Made by a program: the position numbers and the translations under genes. This document shows, one piece after another, positions 1-9,135 of a stretch of 64,000 nt of DNA (position 1 is its first letter; every line of letters starts with the position of its first letter). The DNA comes from Dactylorhiza incarnata (lineage: Eukaryota; Streptophyta; Magnoliopsida; Asparagales; Orchidaceae): NCBI GenBank assembly GCA_033032865.1, contig JAWHQI010000327.1:1178001-1242000 (forward strand). The letters run 5' to 3'. The notes below the pieces were generated by a model. It did not search any database. It was not told where the DNA came from and saw only the letters and a program-made list of their open reading frames with translations.

Positions 1-348
1 TTCCGCTGCGATGTCCGACCGCCTGCTCCTGGCGACTTCTCCCCCTGCGACCTCTCTCTATTTATGGACGCCGGTTTCCCTCCGCAGTCGCTTCCTCCAT
101 CCGTTTTCGTCGCAGTTTCTGTCAGCCGAGCTGCGCCGGCTGACGGGATGCGACTTACGACATCCTTCCGTCGGTCCGATTGATTCTAAATTTTGGGGGA
201 AAGTTTCGCTTTGGTCTTCTTATCATCATACTGGATTTCTAGAAGATTCCAACGGTTGGATGCTCTCCAAAACCATATTTATGAATTTATCCTTCAAGTG
301 GAAGATGACTCCTAACTCTGCAACAATGTCTTCCTTCACCCCAGCTCC

Positions 349-1500
349 TTGAAGACTTATTATGCGCAACACTCCCACGTTCTCATGGAGAAGTTAGTTT
401 CCAAGATGGAGTTGGCGGATCTGAAGGTGTTCTTTGAGTTCTTGAGGATGTCCAAAGGCGAGCGATCGGCTCAGTCACAGCCGCCGTCGGTGAAGCTAGA
501 TCTTCCTCATGTGGAGCTAAAGCTTAATGGATTAGCTATGCATTTGAGTTGGTCGCGTAGGGTGAAGAGTGATCTATCCAGATGGAACCTGGAGGGTTAT
601 TTGACATGTGAGAAGGGGGAGCCAGAGGACTCAGTTGGGTACAATGAGTGGAAGACTACACATAGCCTGCTGCACACTTGACTCCTAAACTCGATGGTCG
701 AGTCTATAGTTGTCATAGTGGATGACATAGAGACCGTGGGTGATGTTTGAGGGAAGTTGCAGTGGATATATGCAGGAGTCGGCAACAACATGAGGGTGTT
801 TCAGATCGAGAGGGAGATAAAGACAGTAACCCAGGGAGATCAATTGATCAAGGAGTATGTCGCATATCTAGAGTGACTGAGCAGATTATGATCATTTCTC
901 ACCAGCTGCGTGTTGCAAAGATCCAAAGCGCAAGAAAAGGGAGTGAGATGCTCAACGAAGGACTATGCACTTTATGAGGGGGTTGAACCCTACATTTGAG
1001 CCACTGTGTGCAGTGCTACTTATGCTCGTTCAGACGAAGATTCCCTCTCTAGATGAGACGATCTCGGCCATGATGCTGAAGGAGAGTAGGATTAGGCTTT
1101 AGTCTGGTGCAACGGGACTTCCAGGAGTGAAGTTTGCACTAGTGGTCACCAATTCAGGCCACATGAGATACAAGAGTGAGACATGACAACACTTCAACTG
1201 CGGCGAGATATGTCATCTAAGGCAGGCTTGGCCTAATCCACCAAGGTAGCGGGATGCAGGTGGACATAGACAGTTTGGGAGTCGTGGTCTTGGTCGTGGG
1301 GGTCGCAGAGGTGGTGGCAAAGGAGGCTACCAGGCAAATCTAATGATAGCAAAGGAAAAAGCAGAAGGGGGTATGACTGATGTGGGTCACTCTGAGGAGG
1401 AGTTGACGATCTTGGATGCTTACTCTCAGCTGATGAGGAGAAAGCAGAAGGGTGTGGTTGATGATGCATTTACCTCATCTTCATGCATGGCTAACGTTGC
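349..1500 (+). pseudogene. Copia gag remnant
   Basis: Gag would form the capsid of the virus-like particle. The piece at 349-681 contains a typical Copia gag start (LDLPHVELKLNG, then SVGYNEWKTTHSLLHT). After a stop it continues in other frames with NNMRVFQIEREIKTVTQGDQ near 788-850. A damaged zinc knuckle (FNCGEICHLRQAW) lies near 1190-1230, where the last cysteine reads Trp. A Gly/Arg-rich stretch follows at about 1250-1330. Several stop codons interrupt the frame, so no functional protein is expected. Confidence 0.75.
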
Positions 1501-1564
1501 TTCTTTTGCTCATTAAGCCACATGTACTTGTGATACACTTGCTCTCGCATTTATATCCGCCACT

Positions 1565-2846
1565 AGATCACCAGATTGGATAGTCGATTCTGGTGCGTCT
1601 CGGTATGTCACCGGGGATGCTAGGGAGTTCTTTTTGTACACTCAACTAGCAGTCTCAGAGCCCATTCAAACTGCCGTTTGTACAACTCAGCCAGTGGTTG
1701 GTAAGGGTACTTTGCAGTGTACCAACACTTTGATTCTGTCCAATATTTTGCATACTCCTTCCTTTCGAGTGAACCTCTTATCCATTAGTGTCATTATGTC
1801 CAAACTAAAATGTGTTCTTTTGTTTGATATTCCAAATGTGATCTTCTAGGAGAAGGAGACTGGCAGGAGACTTGGGACTGACATATAACATAGTGGCTTG
1901 CGGTACCTGGATCGGGAAATTATGGACTCAGCTCTTTCATCCATTGTAGAGGGTGCTGAAGGAGTTGGGAGGAGTGTGGAGGACTTGCTGTTTCATCATC
2001 GACGTCGGGGTCATCCTTCTTTTGCTGTTTTGAGTCGATTGTATTCACTTTTGTTTGAAAAAGCTAATCTATAAAAACTTGTATGTGATGCGTGTAAGTT
2101 GAGAAAACATAGCAAAAACTCTTATTCCAGTTCTGGTAGTAAGAGTTTGTCCTTTTGACTTAGTGCATTCTGATGTTTGAGGATCGTGCCCCACACCTAC
2201 TGTGAATGAATTTCGATATTTTGTGTCTTTCATTGACTGCTTCTCCCATGTGACTTGGCTTTAGTTGATGAAAACAAGAGTGATGTATTGAACTGCTTCA
2301 AAGATTTCCACAGAGGTGCTCAAATTCAATACAATGCAGTTGTGAAGGTGTTGAGGTCTGAAAATGAGACAGTGTACACCAACAGGGCGTTTGGGGAGTA
2401 CTTGTCATCACAGGGAATCCAACATCAAACCACTTGTCCATACACACCTGAGTAGAATGTGGTAGCCGAACGGAAGAACATATATCTTTTTGAGGTGACT
2501 CGGAGTATGATGATATCGATGAAGGTGCCAAATTCTTGTCGGGGAAAACAGTCTTGACAACGACCTATTCGATCAATAGAATGCCCTCGCGAATATTGAA
2601 TTGGAAGTCTCCGATTGAGATGCTGAGAGGTAAGAATAGTGATATTCTTCCTCTCAAAATCTTTGGTTGTGTGTGCTTTGTGCAGGACAATAGACCAAAT
2701 GCGGGAAAGTTAGATCCAAGAGCAGTGAAGTGTATTTTTGTTGGGTATTCAGCTACTAAAAAATTTAAGTATGTTGGAGTCCGACGGAGAGGAGGTTGTT
2801 CGTTAGTATGGATGCTACATTTAGAGAGATTGATCCGTACACAACA
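1565..2846 (+). pseudogene. Copia protease-integrase remnant
   Basis: The protease motif WIVDSGAS is visible at about 1577-1600, followed by the usual protease tail (VNLLSISVIMSKLKC) up to 1840. A GAG-pre-integrase piece (HHRRRGHPSF) sits near 1993-2025. The integrase core starts at about 2155 (LVHSDV), with a second part at 2255-2455 (SEN in place of the usual S/TDN) and a third at 2536-2770 (INRMPSRILNWKSPIEML, then FGCVCFVQDNRPN). Stops at 1848, about 2180 and 2453 and a frameshift near 2775 break it. It ends abruptly before RT. Confidence 0.8.
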
Positions 2847-3583
2847 CTAGGCTCTCGGCTCCCGATAGTAATGTTGAGGATTGACTTTCTAGCCGTAAGG
2901 GACACTAGGACTAAGTGAGGTGCAGAGAATGGATGAACCATCACTGTGTCACTGGGCCGTTCGTCCTCGCTCTCGTGACCATGATCACTAATCATACTAG
3001 TGTCACTTTCCACTGATATCACATGACCAAGATCGGGCTCGACCCCAAAATCAAGTGGGCACTGAATCTCCTCAATATGAGAGGAATCAAAATCTAGCGT
3101 CGTGTCTCTCATGTCAGTGGGAGCACTACTAGACACATTGGTGGCTTGACCTAAATCCTTAAGTTTTTTCCTACGGGTTCCCTTTGAGGCATTCTTTATG
3201 TCATCAAAATGAACATCCAAGCGATCAAATTGATCACTGACCCATCGTTGAAATTCGGTTACCGACATATCCGTTTTCGGAACACTAGGGAGGCCACTAC
3301 ACGTGATGTTATCTTGTTGGTGGTGACCTCTATAAGGCTCTTGATATTCTTCAAGGTAATTATCTCTAGAAAAATCAAAGTGTGAAAAAGGGTTAGCACG
3401 ATTTCTACGAGTGACGTATTGGGGACAAGGATAATCATGATAGTATAAGGGTCCTCCCGAGGGAACTCTATGTGCACGATCAGTGGAGGAATCCGGTTCC
3501 TCAAATAGAGGATTAACGAAATGAGTGGACTCGTGTCTATCAAATAAAGGATTAGAGTAGCATTTGCTACAATGATATGACAT
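2847..3583 (-). pseudogene. N-terminal part of a gag-like protein of element B
   Basis: The reading frame starts with MSYHCSKCYSNPLFD, 53 bases after the PBS. It contains a CxxC pair, a Pro/Arg/Tyr-rich stretch (AHRVPSGGPLYYHDYP), a short charged segment (VTEFQRWVSDQFDRLDVHF), and then an Asp/Ser/Glu-rich region. About 245 codons are open before the truncation. The N-terminal layout matches the region upstream of the gag core in element A. No capsid core, protease or RT is present. The assignment as gag comes from position and similarity to A. Confidence 0.55.
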
Positions 3584-3635
3584 GGTGAAACATATAGGTT
3601 CTAGTCTCGCGTATTATAAACTAACCCCGAACCTC

Positions 3636-3647
3636 GCTCTGATACCA
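3636..3647 (-). other. Primer-binding site of element B
   Basis: Minus strand reads TGGTATCAGAGC, complementary to the 3' end of plant initiator-methionine tRNA, three bases from the LTR edge at 3651. Confidence 0.85.
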
Positions 3648-3650
3648 ATC

Positions 3651-3907
3651 TGACGCTGGACGGTCCTATGTGATGGGAAAACACATGAATGAACTCCTAT
3701 ATGCAACCACACATGAGATCCGACGGTTTACTTGCAACAATGAATATTTATAAATCAATATTAATTTGATTGACCACAAAGAGTTAAAGCTCTCAAATAT
3801 GGAAACACGTGAAGTTGTATAAGTGCAAGAGTGCCAGAAAATCAAATACTATTTAAATGGAAGTTTACAAAGACAAACAATTGAATGCAAACTCATAAAC
3901 CACTATC
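3651..3907 (-). repeat. 5' LTR of element B, PBS-proximal part
   Basis: This is the end of the LTR next to the PBS. It is cut at 3907 by insertion of element A, whose TSD CTATC occupies 3903-3907. The LTR continues at 9136. Confidence 0.75.
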
Positions 3908-5095
3908 TGACGCAGGACGAATCTATAGGCGGCGGATAATCCGTAACCTAACCCTACATGCTATGCAAAGCCCGACGGATTAGCCACAACATCCCACACA
4001 GATAATTCACATGCAAGGCAGAATATTTTATTAGGGCGAAAACAAGCTTAGTCTTTCCTCCGCGTGGAGGGCCAAAACAAAGAGCGTACGACAAATAAAT
4101 CCTGCAAACCACAATAATAATCTAACAAACAACTATTATGCAAGATATTCAAAACAAGTACAAGAGTCCAATCCAATATAAAATGCTGAATAAAATATCT
4201 CAATACAAATAAGACTCACAAAGTAGTGGACTGACCAAGGCACTGAAGAATCCGGAGCCGGGGATGCATGGATGACGATCCGAGGTGGAGCCGAAGGCGG
4301 GAAAGCGACGTATGTGGCTGTCCTTGGTGGTGGAAGGTGAAAACGGACCGGAAATGGATGTATCCGGCCACGTGGGTAGAGATCCAGACGAGAGGGAATA
4401 GATCCGATGATTTGGGAGCGGATCCGGGCTGGATTTGTCCAGATCTGGACTGATTTGGACGAGGGGGCTGGAGGTGGTTCCACGTAGAGGAGAGGAGTGG
4501 TGGTTGTAGGGAAGGAGGGGGAGGGGCGGCGGCAATAGGGGGGAGGCGGCTGGGCTTGGAGGAGGGCAGCGATGGCTGAACTGGGCAGTCGACAGCGGGC
4601 TGAGAAGGAGGCTGCTTTGCTGGAAAGCAAACAAGGGTGTTGGTGGCTGGGGCTGCAGGGAGGCTGGCGGCAACAATGGAAGGAAGGAGGAGAGGCGGCT
4701 GGCTGGGGCTGCAGGGAGGCTTGGGGAAGGAGATACAAGCCTAGGAGTCGTCACCTAGGATTCCACGGAGTCGCCACCGTGGGATGATCGCGGGAATCCG
4801 GGAATAACTTTCTCCAAATTCTGCAATGCCTCAATTAGCCCACAAACCATCTATTTATAATAAAAGGAGGATTAGGGCATCCCACCTTCAACGACTATGA
4901 TTGGCTGGAGGTGGGGTCACCCAAATACATCAAAACAAATGCAAAAATAATAAACTAATATATCAAATTGATTCGCAACGCGAATCCGAACACATCTGCG
5001 GAGTCCGATCGTCGATCCGGGCACGCCATATATGGAAAGTCGGCAAATCAGCCCCGAATGGGCCCAAAGCTCGTCCTCGTCTCTTCTCCGCATCA
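3908..5095 (-). repeat. 3' LTR of element A
   Basis: 1188 bp, matching 7937-9135. In minus orientation it starts TGATGCGG and ends CTGCGTCA, giving canonical TG...CA ends. Long Pro/Ser-rich open frames inside come from low-complexity GC-rich sequence and occur in both LTRs; I do not treat them as genes. Confidence 0.92.
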
Positions 5096-5178
5096 ATCTC
5101 CCCGGCTTGAAATAATTCATCTCCCGATGAATAAGGGTCAGAATTCTCTCGCCGTATGTCAGGTAAAACTCGAAGAGG

Positions 5179-5988
5179 CTAGCTAAAGGCCGTCCAAGTG
5201 TCGTCGATGGAAGAGTGTCCCCGCCAATCGACTCTCCCCGACTGAAAAGTTGTCATCTCCGGTAAATGGAGACAGTCGTACTGAAGTCGAAGTCCAGAGG
5301 TGAATCGATCACGCTCTGTTGTAAGTACCCAGGTGTTACCAACGTCTATAGTAGGAATGCACTGGCGGAATCTGGTCTCCAATAAGCTCTCAACGCTCAA
5401 CTCACGAGTGGTGGATCCCGGTGCGATCGGCGATGCCGTAGGTAGATCTAAAGAAGATGAGTCCCCAAGTGGGTGGGTGTCAGGAGTGGGTGAGTAGTGG
5501 TAGTCATCAGACGTGGGTGGGCTATGAGGGTGGTAAGGCAACGGGAGTGGAGGTGTGGGTGGCTGGAAGTCCCCACTGCTTGGGTCCACATACTCGCGAG
5601 GCTCGTAGTACGACGTCATATCTTCAACACTAAATACCAGGTGGATACCCATACTTGCAGGGATATCAAGATCGTAGATGTTTGCTTCGATCTGTCTCAT
5701 GATTATATAGGGATCCATTCGCCTAACGCTCAAGCTTTTAGCAAGCCTCGCACGGAGCCTCACAACACAGATTCTCACCATCACCTGCTCGCCTTCATGA
5801 AGTACCTGCACTTGCCAATGAGCATCCGCATGTGATTTAGAAGATTTATTACCAATATGGATTATTCGTCGGATTGACTCATGACACACATGCAAATGAT
5901 GAACATACAACACAACTGATTCATGCAGATGATGAAGAAACGACTCAACATACTCATGCAAATGATGTAAATGAGACATGACCGACAC
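5179..5988 (-). CDS. Integrase C-terminal-tail protein of element A
   Basis: 269 codons. Residues about 75-140 (LHEGEQVMVRICVVRLRA ... GIHLVFSVEDMTSYYEP) match the SH3-like C-terminal segment that follows the integrase core in Ty3/Gypsy polyproteins. No catalytic DDE core, zinc domain, RT or protease is present. The first 45 residues are an imperfect His-rich repeat built on HHLHE, and the C-terminal half is Pro/Ser/Asp-rich. It starts 41 bases after the gag stop in another frame. It may be a remnant left by an internal pol deletion, or expressed as a small protein; sequence alone cannot decide. Confidence 0.6.
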   Translation of the reverse strand: MSVMSHLHHLHEYVESFLHHLHESVVLYVHHLHVCHESIRRIIHIGNKSSKSHADAHWQVQVLHEGEQVMVRICVVRLRARLAKSLSVRRMDPYIIMRQIEANIYDLDIPASMGIHLVFSVEDMTSYYEPREYVDPSSGDFQPPTPPLPLPYHPHSPPTSDDYHYSPTPDTHPLGDSSSLDLPTASPIAPGSTTRELSVESLLETRFRQCIPTIDVGNTWVLTTERDRFTSGLRLQYDCLHLPEMTTFQSGRVDWRGHSSIDDTWTAFS

Positions 5989-6029
5989 AACATGCTTTCT
6001 ATGGGAAAATCTAATAATGACCTAAAATT

Positions 6030-7607
6030 CTATCGCAGGAGGTACCTATCAGGAGGCTCTCTCGGGGGAGTGTAGAAAAACTCATCCAGTGTACGACGAG
6101 TGTTCAGATGATCGCGTGAGACATCTATACTCAAATGCGAGCTCGTAAAGATCCAAGTGTCTCTCAGGGAACGTGACACATCAGGGGGCTCACCAGGAGG
6201 TGTGTAAGAAAAGTCATCACGAATGCGACGACCACCTGAATGAGAATCGTGTATACCGACTAAAAGACGTGACTCTCGAGTGTGGTGCGTGTCCCCGAAA
6301 AGAAAGAGCTCATCTGGTGGGTCAGCACGTGGTGCATCCCAAAACTCAGCGAGAGTGCGATGCGTCGGCAGGTGGTGCCCTAAATATTGGATGCTCCTCA
6401 CAATATCCATCCTCTGGGGCGGGGTCAGGGACGATAATGGAAGAGGTTTCCATAATTCGATACTCATACAAGCGGGGCTCACCTGAATCCCTTGCTCATC
6501 AGGATGTGGCGGATCATCCGGAGGCTCAACTGGGGGCTCGTCGTAGAACTCGTCACTAGGGTCATGGTCCTCCAGATGAGTACCATCGTGAGGGGTAGTG
6601 TCCCTGTGAATGGGTGACATAGCCACTACGGGATCAACTCCAGAATCTGGGCTCTCGGTCGTGATGTGACTCAGAGCAATGACAATGGGAGGGCGACATA
6701 GACCTACACTCAAGAATGGATCTGTAGGTGCGATGTCAGGAAGTGGGTCTGTGGTTGGGGTGCTAACTAACCCGGTGGATGGCAGAGGAAGAGGTGTGGG
6801 TGAGGGACACAACACTACAGACTCAATAGGCAGCTCAGGGTCGCTCTCAGTCGGAGTCACAAGAGACGGGTCAGAAATTAGAGATAAGTCACTTACTGGG
6901 CTAAACTCCTCACTAGGGTGAGAGCAATCTGCATCAGATATCACTTCTGCCATGTCTGACGGAACAATGGTAGGCAGAGTGGTGACCTCGGTGTGGGAGG
7001 AGCTCGTACCGCGAAGGTCAATGTGAGAATCCAATCGACTAGCTCTTGTGGTTCTCAAAGACTGCTCATAACGAAGGGCGAGCTGATATGTCTGCTCGAG
7101 GGACTTCGAGCTATGATAAATCACCTTAGTACGAATGTCTGAGAGAAGGCCAGACCGAAATCTACAAGAGGTCATGGTTTGGTCCTCTCGAATATCGCTC
7201 CTCACAACTAACTCATCAAAGCGATCCCTATACTCAGCGACGGACATGGATCCTTGCTGAAGGGAAAATAATTGGTCGAGCAAGTGAGTCTGATACGACG
7301 ACGGAAGATACCTCTGACACAATATACGCTTCATGTCCACCCAACTAGTGATGCGATGTAGACAGTCTCGCTCACGTGTCCTCTCAACGCTAGACCAGTA
7401 AGCCCTCGCCTGATCTAAAAGTCTAAGTTTCGCAAACTTGACGCGACACTCACCGAATGTCTCAAAATGATCAAGATAATACTCCATATCCACGAGCCAA
7501 TAACTGAAAAACTCAGGACTCGATGAGCCGTCAAAGGAAGGGGCAGCAGTAAGAAACTGACTCTCAAGATCTCTCTCGGAACGACGATCCTCATAATAAT
7601 CATCCAT
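6030..7607 (-). CDS. Gag-like protein of element A with Pro/Asp-rich extension
   Basis: 525 codons from the first in-frame ATG. Residues about 18-190 are a Ty3/Gypsy retrotransposon gag (capsid) domain: FLTAAPSFDGSSSPEFFSYW, then QRYLPSSYQTHLLDQLFSL and EYRDRFDELVVRSDI. The rest is Pro/Asp/Ser-rich with no zinc knuckle seen. It carries four variants of an EF-x3-P-x3-PPD motif (DEFYDEPPVEPPDD, AEFWDAPRADPPDE, DDFSYTPPGEPPDV, DEFFYTPPREPPDR). The frame is open about 280 bases further upstream without an ATG, with an Arg/Tyr-rich sequence resembling the start of the B protein, so the true start may be upstream and damaged. Confidence 0.75.
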   Translation of the reverse strand: MDDYYEDRRSERDLESQFLTAAPSFDGSSSPEFFSYWLVDMEYYLDHFETFGECRVKFAKLRLLDQARAYWSSVERTRERDCLHRITSWVDMKRILCQRYLPSSYQTHLLDQLFSLQQGSMSVAEYRDRFDELVVRSDIREDQTMTSCRFRSGLLSDIRTKVIYHSSKSLEQTYQLALRYEQSLRTTRASRLDSHIDLRGTSSSHTEVTTLPTIVPSDMAEVISDADCSHPSEEFSPVSDLSLISDPSLVTPTESDPELPIESVVLCPSPTPLPLPSTGLVSTPTTDPLPDIAPTDPFLSVGLCRPPIVIALSHITTESPDSGVDPVVAMSPIHRDTTPHDGTHLEDHDPSDEFYDEPPVEPPDDPPHPDEQGIQVSPACMSIELWKPLPLSSLTPPQRMDIVRSIQYLGHHLPTHRTLAEFWDAPRADPPDELFLFGDTHHTRESRLLVGIHDSHSGGRRIRDDFSYTPPGEPPDVSRSLRDTWIFTSSHLSIDVSRDHLNTRRTLDEFFYTPPREPPDRYLLR

Positions 7608-7922
7608 AAGATAGTTGAGTCGTGTCGAAGGATCAACACGATCCGCTCGCGTGTATGGATAAGAACGACGACAATAATCATACTGATCGTGTCTAGCATA
7701 GTGGGGTCGTGTCGGTGGGTCAACACGATCTCTGGAAGTTGTGTACTGTGCTCGCGAATAATCATCGTAGTATCGTGAGGGTCTCCCTGAAGGGGATCTA
7801 TGAGGGAGGGTGCAAGTGGGCTCGAGACCTCCAAAGTGAGGGGAGGAATAATTGTGACAACCTAGACATAATGAAAAGCCTATAGACTCTACGACTGCGT
7901 ATCGAAAAGTGCGCGTAACCTA

Positions 7923-7934
7923 GCTTTGATACCA
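7923..7934 (-). other. Primer-binding site of element A
   Basis: Minus strand reads TGGTATCAAAGC, a tRNA-iMet PBS with one change, two bases from the 5' LTR edge at 7937. Confidence 0.9.
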
Positions 7935-7936
7935 AT

Positions 7937-9135
7937 TGACGCAGGACGAATCTATAGGCGGCGGATAAACCGTAACCTAACCCTACATGCTATGCAAAGC
8001 CCGACGGATTAGCCACAGTTAGATAATAAACATTAAAACAACATCCCACACAGATAATTCACATGCAAGGCAGAATATTTTATTAGGGCGAAAACAAGCT
8101 TAGTCTTTCCTCCGCGTGGAGGGCCAAACAAAGAGCGTACGACGAATAAATCCTGCAAATCACAACAAACAACTATCATGCAAGATATTCAAAACAAGTA
8201 CAAGAGTCCAATCCAATATAAAATGCTGAATAAAATTTCCCAATACAAATAAGACTCACAAAGTAGTGGGCTGACCAAGGCACTGAAGAATCCGGAGCCG
8301 GGGATGCGTGGATGACGATCCGAGGTGGAACCGAAGGCTGGAAAGCGACGTAGGTGGCTGTCCTTGGCGGTGGAAGGTGGAAACGGACCGGAAATGGATG
8401 GATCCGGCCACGTGGGTAGAGATCCGGACGAGAGGGAATAGATCCGATGATTTGGGAGCGGATCCGGGCTGGATTTGTCCAGATCTTGACTGATTTGGAC
8501 GAGGGGGCTGGAGGTGGTTCCACGTAGAGGAGCGGAGTGGTGATTGTAGGGAAGGAGGGGGAGGGGCGGCGACTATAGGGGGGAGGCGGCTGGGCTTGGA
8601 GGAGGGCAGCGGTGGCTGAACTGGGCAGTCGGCAGCGGGCTGAGAAGGGGGCTGCTTTGCTGGACAGCAAACATGGGTGTTGGTGGCTGGGGCTGCAGGG
8701 AGGCTGGCGGCAACAGTGGAAGGAAGGAGGAGAGGCGGCTGGCTGGGGCTGCAGGGAGGCTTGGGGAAGGAGATACAAGCCTAGGAGTCGTCACCTAGGA
8801 TTCCACGGAGTTGGCACCGTGGGATGATTGCGGGAATCCGGGAATAACTTTCTCCAAATTCCGCAATGCCTCAATTAGCCCACAAACCATCTATTTATAA
8901 TAAAAGGAGGATTAGGGCATCCCACCATCGACGACTATGATTGGCCGGAGGTGGGGTCACCCAATTACATCAAAACAAATGCAAAAATAATAAACTAATA
9001 TATCAAATTGATTCGCAACGCGAATCCGAACACATCTGCGGAGTCCGATCGTCGATCCGGGCACGCCATATATGGAAAGTCGCCAAATCAGCCCCGAATG
9101 GGCCCAAAGCTCGTCCTCGTCTCTGCTCCGCATCA
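7937..9135 (-). repeat. 5' LTR of element A
   Basis: 1199 bp. It matches the 3' LTR with scattered substitutions and a few small indels. The TSD CTATC follows at 9136-9140. Confidence 0.92.
8891..8900 (-). promoter_or_regulatory. TATA box of element A 5' LTR
   Basis: Minus strand reads TTATAAATAG, a good plant TATA box inside the 5' LTR. The same sequence is at 4851-4860 in the 3' LTR. It fits transcription towards the gag ORF. Confidence 0.55.

Larger units (their letters stand above)
1..2846 (+). mobile_element. Truncated, decayed Copia retrotransposon fragment
   Basis: Translated pieces run in Copia order on the + strand: leader, gag, zinc-knuckle remnant, aspartic protease, GAG-pre-integrase, integrase core, and the start of the region before RT. 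Reading is broken by many stops and frameshifts. The last recognisable Copia peptide is FVSMDATFREIDPYT, ending near 2846. Directly after it the sequence changes to minus-strand element B. No LTR or RT is left on the right, and the left side runs off the window. It is an old dead copy from a different family from C, D and E, judged by its gag. Confidence 0.85.
3908..9135 (-). mobile_element. Element A: complete non-autonomous Gypsy-type LTR retrotransposon
   Basis: Two near-identical LTRs (3908-5095 and 7937-9135) flank a 2.84-kb interior. The 5-bp duplication CTATC sits at 3903-3907 and 9136-9140, so both edges are fixed. Minus-strand order: 5' LTR, PBS, gag, integrase C-terminal tail, polypurine tract (GCCGGGGAG next to 5095), 3' LTR. 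Protease, RT, RNase H and the integrase core are absent, so it would rely on another element's enzymes. It is inserted in the 5' LTR of the related element B. Confidence 0.92.

Noticed and set aside
4136..4754. Pro/Ser-rich open frames in the LTR of A, repeated at 8176-8794
   Set aside because: Present in both LTR copies in several overlapping frames and on both strands; a result of GC-rich low complexity.
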